A DNA stretch of 64,000 nucleotides from Mycobacterium sp. ACS1612 (lineage in GTDB: Bacteria; Actinomycetota; Actinomycetes; Mycobacteriales; Mycobacteriaceae), in assembly GCF_001667505.1 (NCBI RefSeq), contig NZ_LZHZ01000067.1:1-64000 (forward strand), read 5' to 3'. Numbering within the stretch: the first letter of the stretch is position 1; every line of letters starts with the position of its first letter. This document shows, in pieces, positions 33,033 through 45,100 of this stretch. The position numbers were made by a program, and so were the translations under genes. Below the pieces are notes generated by a model, which had not been told where the DNA came from, did no database searches, and saw only the letters and a list, made by a program, of their open reading frames with translations.

Positions 33033-33119
33033 ACGTCAGTCGCAGCTTGACATTGAGCCGCGAACCGTTTGCCTCACAGCGAATTCGTTGTTGATGTCAT
33101 ACCTCTTGGGAGAGCCGTC

Positions 33120-36100
33120 TTGTCTATGAGTCCGACCCAGCGTGCCCGTACCAACGGACTTGCCTCAACCGCCCCTGCAGAACCGATTGCCATTGTCGGT
33201 ATCGGTTGTCGTTTCCCTGGCGGTGTGGCCTCATCGGCGGACCTATGGCGACTGGTGCAGGACAAGGCAGACGCGATCTCGCAGTTCCCCACCGATCGGG
33301 GCTGGAAGCTAGAGGAATTGTTCAGTCCCGACCCGGATGCGCCCGGAGCCACCTACGTGCGGGCCGGGGGATTCATCGACGAAGTCGGCGGATTCGACGC
33401 CGCGTTCTTCGGCACCGGACCGCGTGAGGCCAACGCCATGGAGCCGCAGCAGCGGCTATTGCTGGAGACGACCTGGGAGGCTCTGGAGCGGGCCGGTATC
33501 GATCCAACGACGTTGCGGGGCAGCGACACCGGAGTGTTCGTCGGCGCTGGCCCACAGGAGTACGGCCCACGGATCAGCGAGGACCGCGACGGCAACGCCG
33601 GCCACTTAGCCACCGGGACCACGCCTAGCGTGGCTTCGGGGCGCATCGCCTACGCCCTCGACCTCCAGGGCCCTGCCCTGACAGTCGACACCTCCTGCTC
33701 GGCATCCTTGGTCGCCGTGCACCTGGCGACCAGGTCGCTTCGGTCTGGCGAATGCGAACTCGCGCTGGCCGGCGGCGCCACCGTCGTGTGCGGACCGAGC
33801 ATCTATGTCGGGTTTGCCCGCCTTGGCGCGTTGGCAGAAGACGGTCGATGCAAGCCGTTCGCCGCCGCGGCCGACGGGTTCGGTGTTGCCGAGGGCGCCG
33901 GAATGCTGGTGTTGACAACGCTATCCAACGCACGCGCGCGGCGGCTACCCGTCGTAGCGCTCATCCGCGGCACCGCGGTCGGACAAGACGGCGCATCGAA
34001 CGGCATCTCGGCTCCCAACAGCGAAGCGCAGGAAAGGGTCATCCGCCAGGCATTGGCCGACGCCGGATTGCAGGCCGCGGATGTCGACGTGGTGGAGGCG
34101 CACGGGACCGGCACCAAGGTCGGCGATCCGCTCGAGGTGCGCGCGTTGCAGGCCACCTACGGGGTGGCACACGATCCGGCACGGCCGCTGCTGATCGGCT
34201 CGGTCAAGTCGAACATCGGCCACTCGCAGCAGGCGGCGGGCTTGGCGGGAATCGTCAAGACCGTCGAAGCGATGCGGCACGGCATCGTGCCCGCGACCTT
34301 GCACCTGGACAGTCCCACTCCTCAGGTCGACTGGTCGGCAGGCACCATCGAGGTGGTCGGCGAGGCTCGGGCCTGGCCGGCGACCGATCAGCCACGGCGG
34401 GCTGGCATCTCGTCGTTCGGGGTGAGCGGCACCAATGCCCATATCATTCTCGAGCAAGCACCCGCGACACCCAGCGGTGCGGTTCGTAACGGCTCGCGTA
34501 ACGGCACCCCGCACGTGGTGCCATGGACACTGTCGGCTACCACTCCCACCGCGCTGGCCGCGCAGGCGGCACGGTTGCGCGAATTCGTGGAAACCGAAAG
34601 CGACCTCGATGTCGTCGACATCGCGCAGTCGCTGACTCGCCGCACAGCATTCGAGCACCGCGCGGTAGCGGTCGGCGACAATCGCGACGAACTGCTCGGT
34701 GGTCTGGCCGCGATCGAGCAGAGCGCCCCCGCCCTCAACGTCGTCACAGGCAGGGCGAGCACAGATACCAAGACGGTATTCGTGTTCCCCGGGCAGGGTT
34801 CCCAGTGGTGGGGGATGGCGACCGAGCTGATGGCAACGTCGCCTGTGTTCGCCGAGGAGATGCGCGCCTGTGACGCGGCGTTCGCCGAGTACGTCGACTG
34901 GTCGCTGCTCGACGTGGTGCTCGGTGTTGCGGACCCGACTGTTCTCGACCGAGTCGACATCGTGCAGCCTGTGCTTTTCGCGGTGATGGTGTCGCTCGCT
35001 GCCCAATGGCGGGCCCTCGGTGTGCACCCTGACGCCGTCATCGGACATTCCCAGGGGGAAATCGCCGCCGCCTATGTCGCCGGCGCCCTCACGCTCTCCG
35101 ACGCGGCCCGAGTGGTCACCCTGCGCAGCAAAGCTATTCGCGCGATCGCCGGGAGTGGCGCGATGCTGTCAGTCGCGTCGCCCGTTGACGCCGTCCGCGG
35201 GCTCATCGCGCCGTGGGCGGACCAGATCGCGATCGCCGCCGAGAACGGCCCGTTCTATACCGTGATCTCCGGATCGCCAGAAGCGCTTGCCGAAGTCATG
35301 GCCATCTGTGAACGTGATGAGTTGCGGGCAAACTGGATTCCAGTCGACTACGCGTCGCACTCGTCACACGTCGACAATTTGCATGAGCCGTTGCTTGAGG
35401 CTCTCGCCGCGGTACAACCGCGCGCGGTCGACGTCGAATTCATCTCTACGGTCACCGGTGAACCGTTGGAAACCACTCAACTGAGCGGTCAGTACTGGTT
35501 CACCAACCTGCGTCAGACTGTTCGGTTCACGGAGGCGGTGCGCACCGCTCACCGTCTCGGCTTCCGCGCGTTCATCGAGTGCAGCGCGCATCCGGTGCTC
35601 ACCGCCGGAATTTTAGATTCACTCGACAACTTCGGGGACGACCACAGGATCGTGGGCACCCTGCGACGCGACGAGGGTGGATTAGATCGTCTGCTCCTGT
35701 CGGCGGCCGAAGCGTACGTCGGTGGTATCCCCGCCGACATCGCGAGCACCATCGACGCCACTGAGGGTAACCACGTAGAACTGCCCACCTACGCATTCCA
35801 GCGCAAGCGCTACTGGCTCACCCACGGCGAAACCTCGGTCGATGCACGTGGTCTCGGCGTCGGACGCACCGAGCACCCGCTACTCGGCGCCATGGTGGCA
35901 CACGCGGATTCCGACGACACGATATTCACCGGACGGTTGTCCCTGGATTCCGAGCCGTGGCTGGCCGATCACGCGGTGCACCACACGGTGGTGGTCCCCG
36001 GGGCGGCGTTGATCGAGATCGCGCTGCACGCAGGAGAAGAGGTGGGGTGCCCTCACATCGAAGAGTTGGTGTTGCAAGCGCCCATGGTGCTCAACAAGGG

Positions 36101-39100
36101 GCGTGCAATCCTCATCCAGGTGATCGTCGGACCGCCCGGCCAGGACGGTCAGCGAGCGGTGCGCTTCTTCTCTCGCACCGACCGTGACGGCGCAGACCTG
36201 AGTTGGACCCGACATGCGGAAGGTGTTCTGCGGCCTGATGACTCGGGTACATCCACCGTCGACCCGGACTTCGCCGAGTGGCCGCCCGCAGGTGCCGTCC
36301 AGATCGACCTGAGCAACTCCTACGATGGGACCGCCGCGGCGCAGGGGTACCACTACGGTCCCGCTTTCCGGGGTCTGCGCGGGGCCTGGGGCCGCGGCGG
36401 CGAGGTATTCGTCGAGGCCTCGCTGCCGGAGCAGGTCAGCGGAGATGCAAAACGGTTCGGAATGCACCCGGTGTTGCTGGATTCGATCCTGCATGGCACC
36501 GATGCGGGAGGGCTGCTCCCTGAATCCGAGCTGACCAGAATTCCGTTCGACTGGCAGGGTGTGTCGCTGCTGGCGACGGGTGCGCGCTCGTTGCGCGGCC
36601 GGATCACGTTGGTCAACGACAACACGATCGCAGTTCGGATCGTCGACACTACAGGCTCTTTGGTCTGCGACGTCAAGGGAATCACACTGCGTGGTGTTGC
36701 TCCCGAGCAGCTTGCCGCGGCGGCCACCGCTGACGACGGCCTCTACATCCTGGACTGGATGCCGGTGCCGCCATCCGCCGACGCGGTGGCTCGTGACAAT
36801 CTCACCGTCCTGCGCTGTCCCGCGACGTCAGTCTCCGGCGGCGACGTGCCGGCTGCGATCCACAGCGGCGTGGCACGGGTTCTCGCCTCGGTGCAGGAGT
36901 GGCTGACCGACGCCCGGCGCCCTGATGACGCGCAGATTCTGGTGCTCACCAAGGGTGCGGTCGCGGTTGACGGCACGGATAAGGTGACAGACCTCGGTCA
37001 CGCCGCGATCTGGGGTCTGTTGCGGACCGCCCAGACGGAGAACCCCGGCATGATCGTGCTCGCCGATGTCGATGACGCCGACGAAATGAGTGATGCGGAG
37101 ATCGAGTTTCCGCACAACGAGCCACAACTGGCAAAGCGCTGCGGTATGTGGCGTGCCCCGTTCCTGTCCCGGATGCCTGCAGAAGCGATGTCCGGGACGA
37201 GGCCGGGCGGCGTGGAGAACTGGCAGCTGACCACGCTCGGGCGCGGCACACTCGAACGGCACAACTTCACGCTGCAGCCGGTCTCCGACTCGGCTGGGAC
37301 CCTGGCACCCGGACAGGTTCGGATCGGTCTGCGCTGTGTCGGTGTGAACTTCCGCGACACCATGGTTGCGCTGGACATGTACCCCGACCCCGACGCGATG
37401 ATCGGTTGCGAAGGTGCGGGTGTCGTTCTCGAAGTGGCCGACGACGTATCCGGATTCGCGCCCGGCGATCGCGTTTTCGGCATGTTTTTCGGTGCCGGGG
37501 CCGTCGTCTCTGCAGACCACCGGACCATCGCCCGGATGCCCGCCGGTTGGTCGTTCGCCCAGGCCGCCACCGTGCCTGCGGTATTTCTCACCGCGTACTA
37601 TGCGCTTGCGGATCTCGCGTCGCTCCGCGCCGGCGAACGCATCCTGATCCACTCCGCGACGGGCGGCGTCGGTATGGCCGCGGTGCAACTCGCTCGGCAC
37701 TGGGGCGCGACTGTCTACGCAACCGCCAGTCCACCGAAGTGGAACACTTTGCGTGACATGGGATTCGACGATGACCACATCGGCAACTCCCGCACTACCG
37801 ACTTCGAGGACAAGTTCACCGAGGCGACCGCTGGCGCAGGAATGGACGTGGTACTCGACGCCCTCGCCGGCGAATTCGTCGACGCGTCGCTGCGCCTGCT
37901 GCCCCGGGGTGGGCGGTTCATCGAGATGGGCAAGACCGATGTGCGTGACGCTGACGAAGTGGCGGTCCGCCATCGCGGCGTGTACTACCGCGCCTTCGAC
38001 CTCTTCGAACCGGGTCCGGATCGGCTGGGTGCGATGCTCGCCGAACTGGTCACACTGTTCGAGTCCGGCATTCTGCGGCCGCTTCCTGTGCGGGCGTGGG
38101 ACATTCGCGATACGCCGGATGCGTACCGCTTCCTCACCCAGGCGCGCCACACCGGCAAGCTCGCCCTGCGGGTGCCCACGGCGCTGGATGAGGACGGGAC
38201 GGTGTTGATCACCGGCGGTACCGGTGTGCTGGGCAGGCATGTCGCGCGGAACCTGGTCACCCATCACGGAATCCGTCACCTGGTCCTGGTGAGCAGGCAG
38301 GGTGAGTCGTCCGCGGGTGCCGCCGAAATCCGTTCCGAGTTAAGTGATCTCGGCGCATCGGTTCGGATCGAGGCGTGCGATGCCGCCGACCGCGAAGCGC
38401 TGGCGTCGGTGCTGGACGGTATCCAGGCCCACCATCCGCTGACCGCGGTGATCCACACCGCCGGTGCTCTCGACGATTCGGTGTTCACCGCGCAGACGCC
38501 CGCACACCTTCAGGTGGCGCTGCGACCCAAGGTCGACGCCGCCTGGAACCTGCACGAGCTCACTCGCGACGCCGATCTGGCGGCGTTCGTGCTGTTCTCC
38601 TCCGCGGCAGGAGTCCTCGGCTCACCGGGACAGGCCAACTATGCCGCGGCCAACTCGTTCCTCGACGCGCTGGCCAGGCATCGCAACCAACTCGGCCTGC
38701 CTGCGGTGTCACTCGCATGGGGATGGTGGGCTGAGGCCACCGGTATGACCGGACACCTGGACAGCACCGACCGGGCACGGATGAGCCGCAGTGGCTTCAT
38801 CCCGATGCCGACGGCCGACGGGCTGGCCCTGTTCGATGCGGCTCGCCGCGAACCGCACTCGCTCGTGCTGCCCGCGCACCTCGACCTTGCCGGCGTCCGC
38901 GGTCGCATTCGGGCGGCGGGAGATGCCGCACCTCCGACGGTGTTCCGGCGTCTCATCGGGCCGGTTCGCCGCCAAATGGGCAACGCCGACGCGGATGGTG
39001 CCGTCACCGACTTCAGCGATCGGTTGGCGGCGATGAGCCCGGGCGAACGCGAGCGGGAGTTGCTCGACGTGGTGCGTCGGCACGCCGCCGCGGTGCTGGG

Positions 39101-42100
39101 CTACGACTCTGTCGACGCCGTCGGCGCCGACCAGGAGTTCAGGGCACTTGGATTCGACTCGCTGGGTGCAGTGGAGTTCCGCAACCGGGTGAAGGGCGCC
39201 ACCGGTGTGAAGCTGCCGACGACAGCTGTGTTCGACTACCCGACACCGGCAGCGTTGGCCCGCTACCTGTCTGAATCGTTTGGCGCAGACGCCTCGGCGG
39301 TGCTCACGCCCGCTTCTGATTCACAGACATGGCCGTTGACCGCATACCAGCGCGACATCGTGGCCACCGGGATGCGCTATCCGGACCTGCCGCTGGTCCA
39401 GGTCGCGGGTCACTCGCGACTGACCGGAACGGTTGACATGGATTGGCTGCGCGAGTGCGTCCAACTGGTGCACATGCGTAACGACGCACTAAGACTGCGG
39501 TTCGAGCTGCGCGACAACGAGTTGCGGCAGTGGGTCGGCACCGAGGTACCGGACATCGAGTACATGGACTTCACCGCCGAAGCGGACCCTGAAGGCGCAT
39601 CCGCCCGCTGGATCGAGCATGCGGCTCAGGCGGTGCTGCCGATGGACGGACCGTTGACGCGCGTCGCCGTGCTCGTTGACCAGCCCGACTCGTTCGTAGT
39701 CTACGTCTGTTTCCACCATGCGATCGTCGACGGGTGGGGCAGCCACCTGGCTATGGCCGAGATGCTGCGCGTCTACACGCACGGTCGCGATGAGATCGGG
39801 AAATTGGACGAAGCACACAGCTATCTGGATGTCGTGCGCGCCGAGCAGAATTACCGGGCCTCAGACGCATGGGCCGACGACCGGCGCTACTTCGTCGAGG
39901 CATTGCGCGGCGTCGAGCCTGCGCTGTTCACACGCTCGGCTTCGGTGCGTGAGCACCGTCGGCGCAAGCACAGTGTGCGCATCAGTCCGGCGGAAGCGAG
40001 GCGCCTTCGCGACACCGGCATACCGATTTTCGCGTTCACTACCGCGGTTCTCGGCGAGTACCTGCGCCGCGTGCACGGCGATCGCGACGTCGTGATCGGC
40101 GTTCCGTTCCTGAATCGCTCCTCCGAGGAGGAAATGTTCACCGTCGGCGATACGGTCAACATGCTGCCCCTGCAACTGCCGACCGACCCTGCCGCCTCGA
40201 TCGTCGACCTCGCCGCCCAGGTCGGCGACCGGGTGTGGGATCTGCAGCGCCGTCAGCGGTTCGCATTCGGCGACATTGTCAACGCCCTACTGGAGGAGAC
40301 CGGCGCAGCGTCAACACTGTTCGACGTCACGTACTCGTACGCCGCAATCCCCGACATCGAAGGGGTGGACGTCAATGTGGTGTCGATGGGTTACTCACTT
40401 GACGCCGTCAACATCGGCGTCCGCGACTACCAGGCCGACGGTTCGCTTGAACTAGAGGTGTTCTACGCCGAGGACGCGTTCGCGGGACCGTATCCGTTCA
40501 GCACCGCGGTGAATCACCTCACGGCGCTGCTCGGGGCCGCGTTGGCCAACCCGGAGAAGCCTGCGGGAGACCTGGCGATGCTGTCTTTCGCCGAACAGGC
40601 CGAGCTGACGTCGTTTGAGAATGGTTCCGTCGTCGACGTGCCCACGGCGTTGGCCACGGATCGATTCGACATCGCGGTCCGGCCCGATCGGACCGCAGTG
40701 CACACCGATGAGGGCACATTCAACTACGGCGAGTTCGACCGAGCGGCCGACGGGATGGTGCGGAGGCTGCGCGACAACGGAATCGGGCGTGGTGACAGTG
40801 TTGCGCTGATCTTGACGCGCTCAGTCGAGATGCTCGTGGCCGTCCACGGCATCATGCGTGCCGGTGCCGCATACGTACCGATCGACCCGGAGTATCCGGA
40901 GTTGCGCATCCGCGCAATTCTGTCCGAGTGTGAGGCCCAGGCCATCGTCGCTGGACCCGGATTCGCGTCACTGGCAGATGAATTCGGCGTCAAGCTGATA
41001 GCCGCCGACCTCACGGACGGCGAGCCTTCGCCAACCGTTGCCACACCGGACGATCTGGCGTACATCATCCACACGTCGGGTTCCACCGGTCGGCCGAAGG
41101 GGGTGATGGTCGAACACCGTTCGGTGGTCAACCGACTGGCCTGGATGCAATGGCGGTACCCGCTACACGCCGACGACGTGGTCCTGCAAAAGACGCCGAC
41201 CACATTCGATGTGTCGGTGTGGGAATTGATGTGGTGGTGGATGTCGGGAGCCGGTGTCGCAATCGCACCCCCGGGGGCCGAACGTGACCCGCGAAAGCTC
41301 ATCGACGTGATCGAACGTCACCGCGTGTCGGTGATGCATTTCGTACCGTCGATGCTGAGCCCCTTCCTGGATCAGATGGAGGCCGGGGAGGACGTCGCCG
41401 CGCGCATCGCCACATTGCGCTTGGTGTTCTGCAGTGGAGAGGCCTTGGCGCCGGCGCAGGTCGAGCGTTTCAACCGGATGGTTGGCTCGTTGCCGCAGCC
41501 GCCGCGGTTGATCAACCTCTACGGCCCGACCGAGGCGACCGTCGACGTCAGCTACTATGACTGCCCCACAACGGGATCCGTCGACTCCGTACCGATCGGC
41601 CGGCCGATCGACAACATCACGCTTCAGGTGCTTGACGAGCGAGGGGAGCGGACCCCGATCGGTATTGCGGGTGAGCTCAACATCGCCGGAGTGGGCGTAG
41701 CCCGCGGTTACCGCAACAGGCCCGACGAGACCGCGGCGGCATTCGTCGAGGACGCGTCGGTGCCAGGCGGGCGCCGCTACCGCACAGGGGATCTCGCCCG
41801 CTGGAGTTCTGACGGGTCACTGGAGTATCTGGGCCGGATCGACGATCAGGTCAAGATCAGAGGCAACCGCGTCACCCTCGCGGAGGTGAACGAGGCGATG
41901 CTGTCGTGCCCGGGGGTGCGCGCGGCCGCGGCCGTCGCCGAGGACAGCGAGACACACGGCACGCGTCTGGTCGGTTACTACGCGGCCGACGAGCTGAGTG
42001 TGGACGACCTGGCCACGCACGTCGCGCTGCGGTTACCCGCATACATGGTGCCTACCAGTTTCGTCCAACTGGCCGAGCTTCCCCTGACCGCGAGCGGCAA

Positions 42101-45100
42101 GCTCGATCGTCGCTCGTTGGCGACGTCTTCGACAGACCCGTCCGGACAGCCTGCGCGCACCGAGGCCGAAGCCGTCCTGGCAGAAGTATTCGCAGAGGTT
42201 CTCGGCGTCGAATCCGTTGGGGTCCACGACAACTTCTTCCTCATCGGCGGCGATTCCATACTCGCGTTGACGGTGCGGACCCACGCAGAGCGTCGTGGTT
42301 TGAAGCTGGACATCGACGAGCTGTTCGCCAAGCCGACGATCGCCGAACTGGCCGTATCGGCGGTGAAAGCAACAGCGGCCGAGTCGGCTTCGGTCGAGCC
42401 GTTCGAGCTTCTACCGCTGATCGACCGAGCGGCACTGCAGCATGCCGAGGACGCGTTTCCGGCGACCGCGCTGCAGCTCGGAATGCTGTTCCACAGCATG
42501 GAAAGAGTCGATTCGGCGACGTATCGCGATGTCTTCACCTACGGCTTGCAGATGCCATGGCGTGAAGCGGAGTTCGTCGAGGCGTTCGGCCGCCTGGTGG
42601 CGCGCCACCCCGCGCTGCGCTCGTCGTTCGAGCTGACCGGCCATTCGGTACCGGTGCAGATTGTGCATCGAAGTGTGCCGTCGGCGTTCCAGGTGGTGAC
42701 GGGTGCGACCAAGGCCGAGCAGCGGGCATATGCCGCCGAGCTGGCCGTGCGGCCCTACGCGTTCGACGAGGTACCGCTTTACAGCATGCGGGCCTACGTG
42801 TTCGGCGACAACAGGGTAGATCTGGTGTTCGCGTTCCACCATGCGGTGCTGGATGGCTGGAGTGTCGCGAGTCTGATGCAGGAGTTGTTAACCGACTACC
42901 TGTCTCATGTCGTTCTCGGCATCGCCCCCGTGGACGAAAAGCCTCATTCGACTGCGGTGCTCGCGGAGTACGCGAAGCTCGAGCAGGATGCCCGCGCCAA
43001 CCCGGCAGCACGCGAGTACTGGCAGCGGTGCCTGGAGGGTTCGCATCCCACGGCTCTGGACTCCAGGACCGCGTACGAGTCACAGGCGAGTGCGGCGAAG
43101 TCCGAAGTCAATCTGGTGATGCCGGAGTGGCTGCAGGACTCGGCGCAGCGACTCGCGTTCGACCGCGGTCTGACACTGAAGATGGTGATGCTGGCCGCGC
43201 ACTGCCTGACGCTGCGGAAATCCACCGGTGACGATGACGTCACCACAGGCATCATCACTCACGGTCGCCCGGGCGCGGCCCGTGCGGAGCGGACTGCCGG
43301 GCTGTTCCTCAACACCCTCCCGGTTCGACTGCGCGAGCGACCGACCAGCTGGATCGACACCGTCGAACAACTCAGCAGGTTCGACCGTGACAGCCATCAG
43401 TACCGCCGGTACCCGCTGCAGGCGATGCAGTCAGATGCGGGGCGCGCGATTGTGGCCTCGGTCTTCAACTTCGTCAGCTACCACCAGTTCCAAACGCTCA
43501 GCGCGAACCCGGAGTTGGCGCTGGTCGACTTCGAAGCGTTGGAGCAGACGAACTTCGCCCTGCTGGTGACCGTCGGATCCGATCCTCGTTCACGACGTCT
43601 GTCGCTGCGTGTCAGCGCCGACCCCGCTGCACTCTCTGCCACGCAGGTCCGTGAATACGCGGAGTCGTATCTGCGGGTTCTTGCGAGCATCGTGCGGGAT
43701 CCCGACGCGCCCGTCGATTTCGGTGCGATGGCCAATGGTGATGTCCCGGAACGTGTTTCGGCGCAAGCTGCGGCCAACCCGGACACGGTCGCGGTGATCG
43801 GTGACGGCAACGCACGGTGGACGTACGCCGAACTGGACGGCGCGGCCGACCGGATCGCGGCGGGTCTGCTCGCTGACGGTATGCCGGGGGGTGCGCGTGT
43901 CGGGGTGATGCTGGATCGCTCGCCGGAGCTCATCGCGGCGGTGCTCGGCGTGCTCAGGGCCGGCGCCGCGGTGGTGCCGCTGGATCGGTCCTACCCACAA
44001 GCCCGTATCGATGCGATGGTGGCCTGCGCAGAGCCTTTCCGCGTGCTCACCGACTCAGGCGAGGTGCAGGCGCTGATGCAGACACCGAGCAGGACCTTGC
44101 CCGCGATCGATCCGGCCGATGCCGCATATGTCCTGTTCACGTCCGGGTCGACCGGTGAGCCCAAGGGCGTCACCATGCCGCACCGATCGTTGGCCAACTT
44201 GGTCAGGTGGCAGAACCAACGTGATTCCGGCATGGTCGGCGGCACCACGCTGCAGTACGCGCCGTTGTCCTTCGATGTGTCATTTCAGGAGATCTTCTCG
44301 ACGCTGTGTGGCGGAGGGACGTTGCGACTGGTTGCGGATCAGGATCGGCGCGACCTGCCTGCCCTGGTGCGCCTGGTCGCCGAAGATCGCGTCGAACGCG
44401 TGTTCCTGCCGTTCGTGGCTCTGCAGACATTTGCAGAAGCCGCGCTGATCGCCGAGCTTGCGCTGCCCGACCTTCGGGTTGTGGTGTCGTCGGGCGAGCA
44501 GTTGCGGATCACCCCTGAGATCCGCAAGTGGTGTCGTGCAAATCCGCAGCTTCTGCTGGAAAACCAGTACGGGCCAACAGAAACCCACGTCGTGACCAGC
44601 TACACGCTGTCGGGCCCGCCTCAGGACTACCCGACGCTGCCGCCGATCGGGCGTCCCATCGACGGCGTGATGCTGCAGCTGCTCGACCAGGATGGTCATC
44701 CGGTGTCGGACGGCGCCACCGGCGAGATCTGGCTGGGTGGAGCATGTTTGGCTCACGGTTACGAGCATCGAGCCGACCTGACCGCGGAGCGCTTCAGCAC
44801 GGTAGACGGGATTCCGATGTACCGCACCGGCGATCTCGGCACCAGGTTGCCCAACGGGGAGATCGCCTACCTCGGCCGGACCGACCGTCAGGTGAAGGTT
44901 CGCGGCTACCGGGTGGAATGCGCCGAAGTGGAGAACGCCGTCCTGTCGTTGGGGGACAATGCGATCCGATCGGTCGCCGTGGTCGCCCACCGGCTCGAAG
45001 AAATCGACAGCGTGCTGGTCTGCTATCTCGTCGGCGATGAGGACACGGCGGCCACCGACTCTCTGCGAACACGGCTTCGCGAGAAACTGCCGGCGCACAT

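Larger units (their letters stand above)
32569..33119 (+). other. 551-nt intergenic region upstream of the PKS-NRPS gene
   Basis: No supportable gene: the 100-aa minus-strand frame at 32621-32923 lacks a ribosome site and has an atypical Arg/Ser-rich composition. The right half is AT-richer and holds two palindromes (listed separately) plus a repeated GACATTG (33020-33026 and 33049-33055). I could not identify a -35/-10 pair with standard spacing, although TTGACA occurs at 33047-33052. Confidence 0.5.

Noticed and set aside
36828..38279. 483-aa minus-strand ORF inside the PKS ER/KR region
   Set aside because: Shadow frame with no motif, fully contained in a conserved multidomain gene.
33120..39290. 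MAS-type iterative synthase making a multimethyl-branched chain
   Set aside because: The domain order is the same as MAS, but the KS sequence looks modular, so repeated extension cannot be claimed from sequence alone.
42150..43725. Epimerisation domain after the first PCP
   Set aside because: The PCP has the GGDSI form often seen before E domains, but the following domain has a full HHxxxDG and NTLPVR pattern of a condensation domain and leads directly into an A domain.
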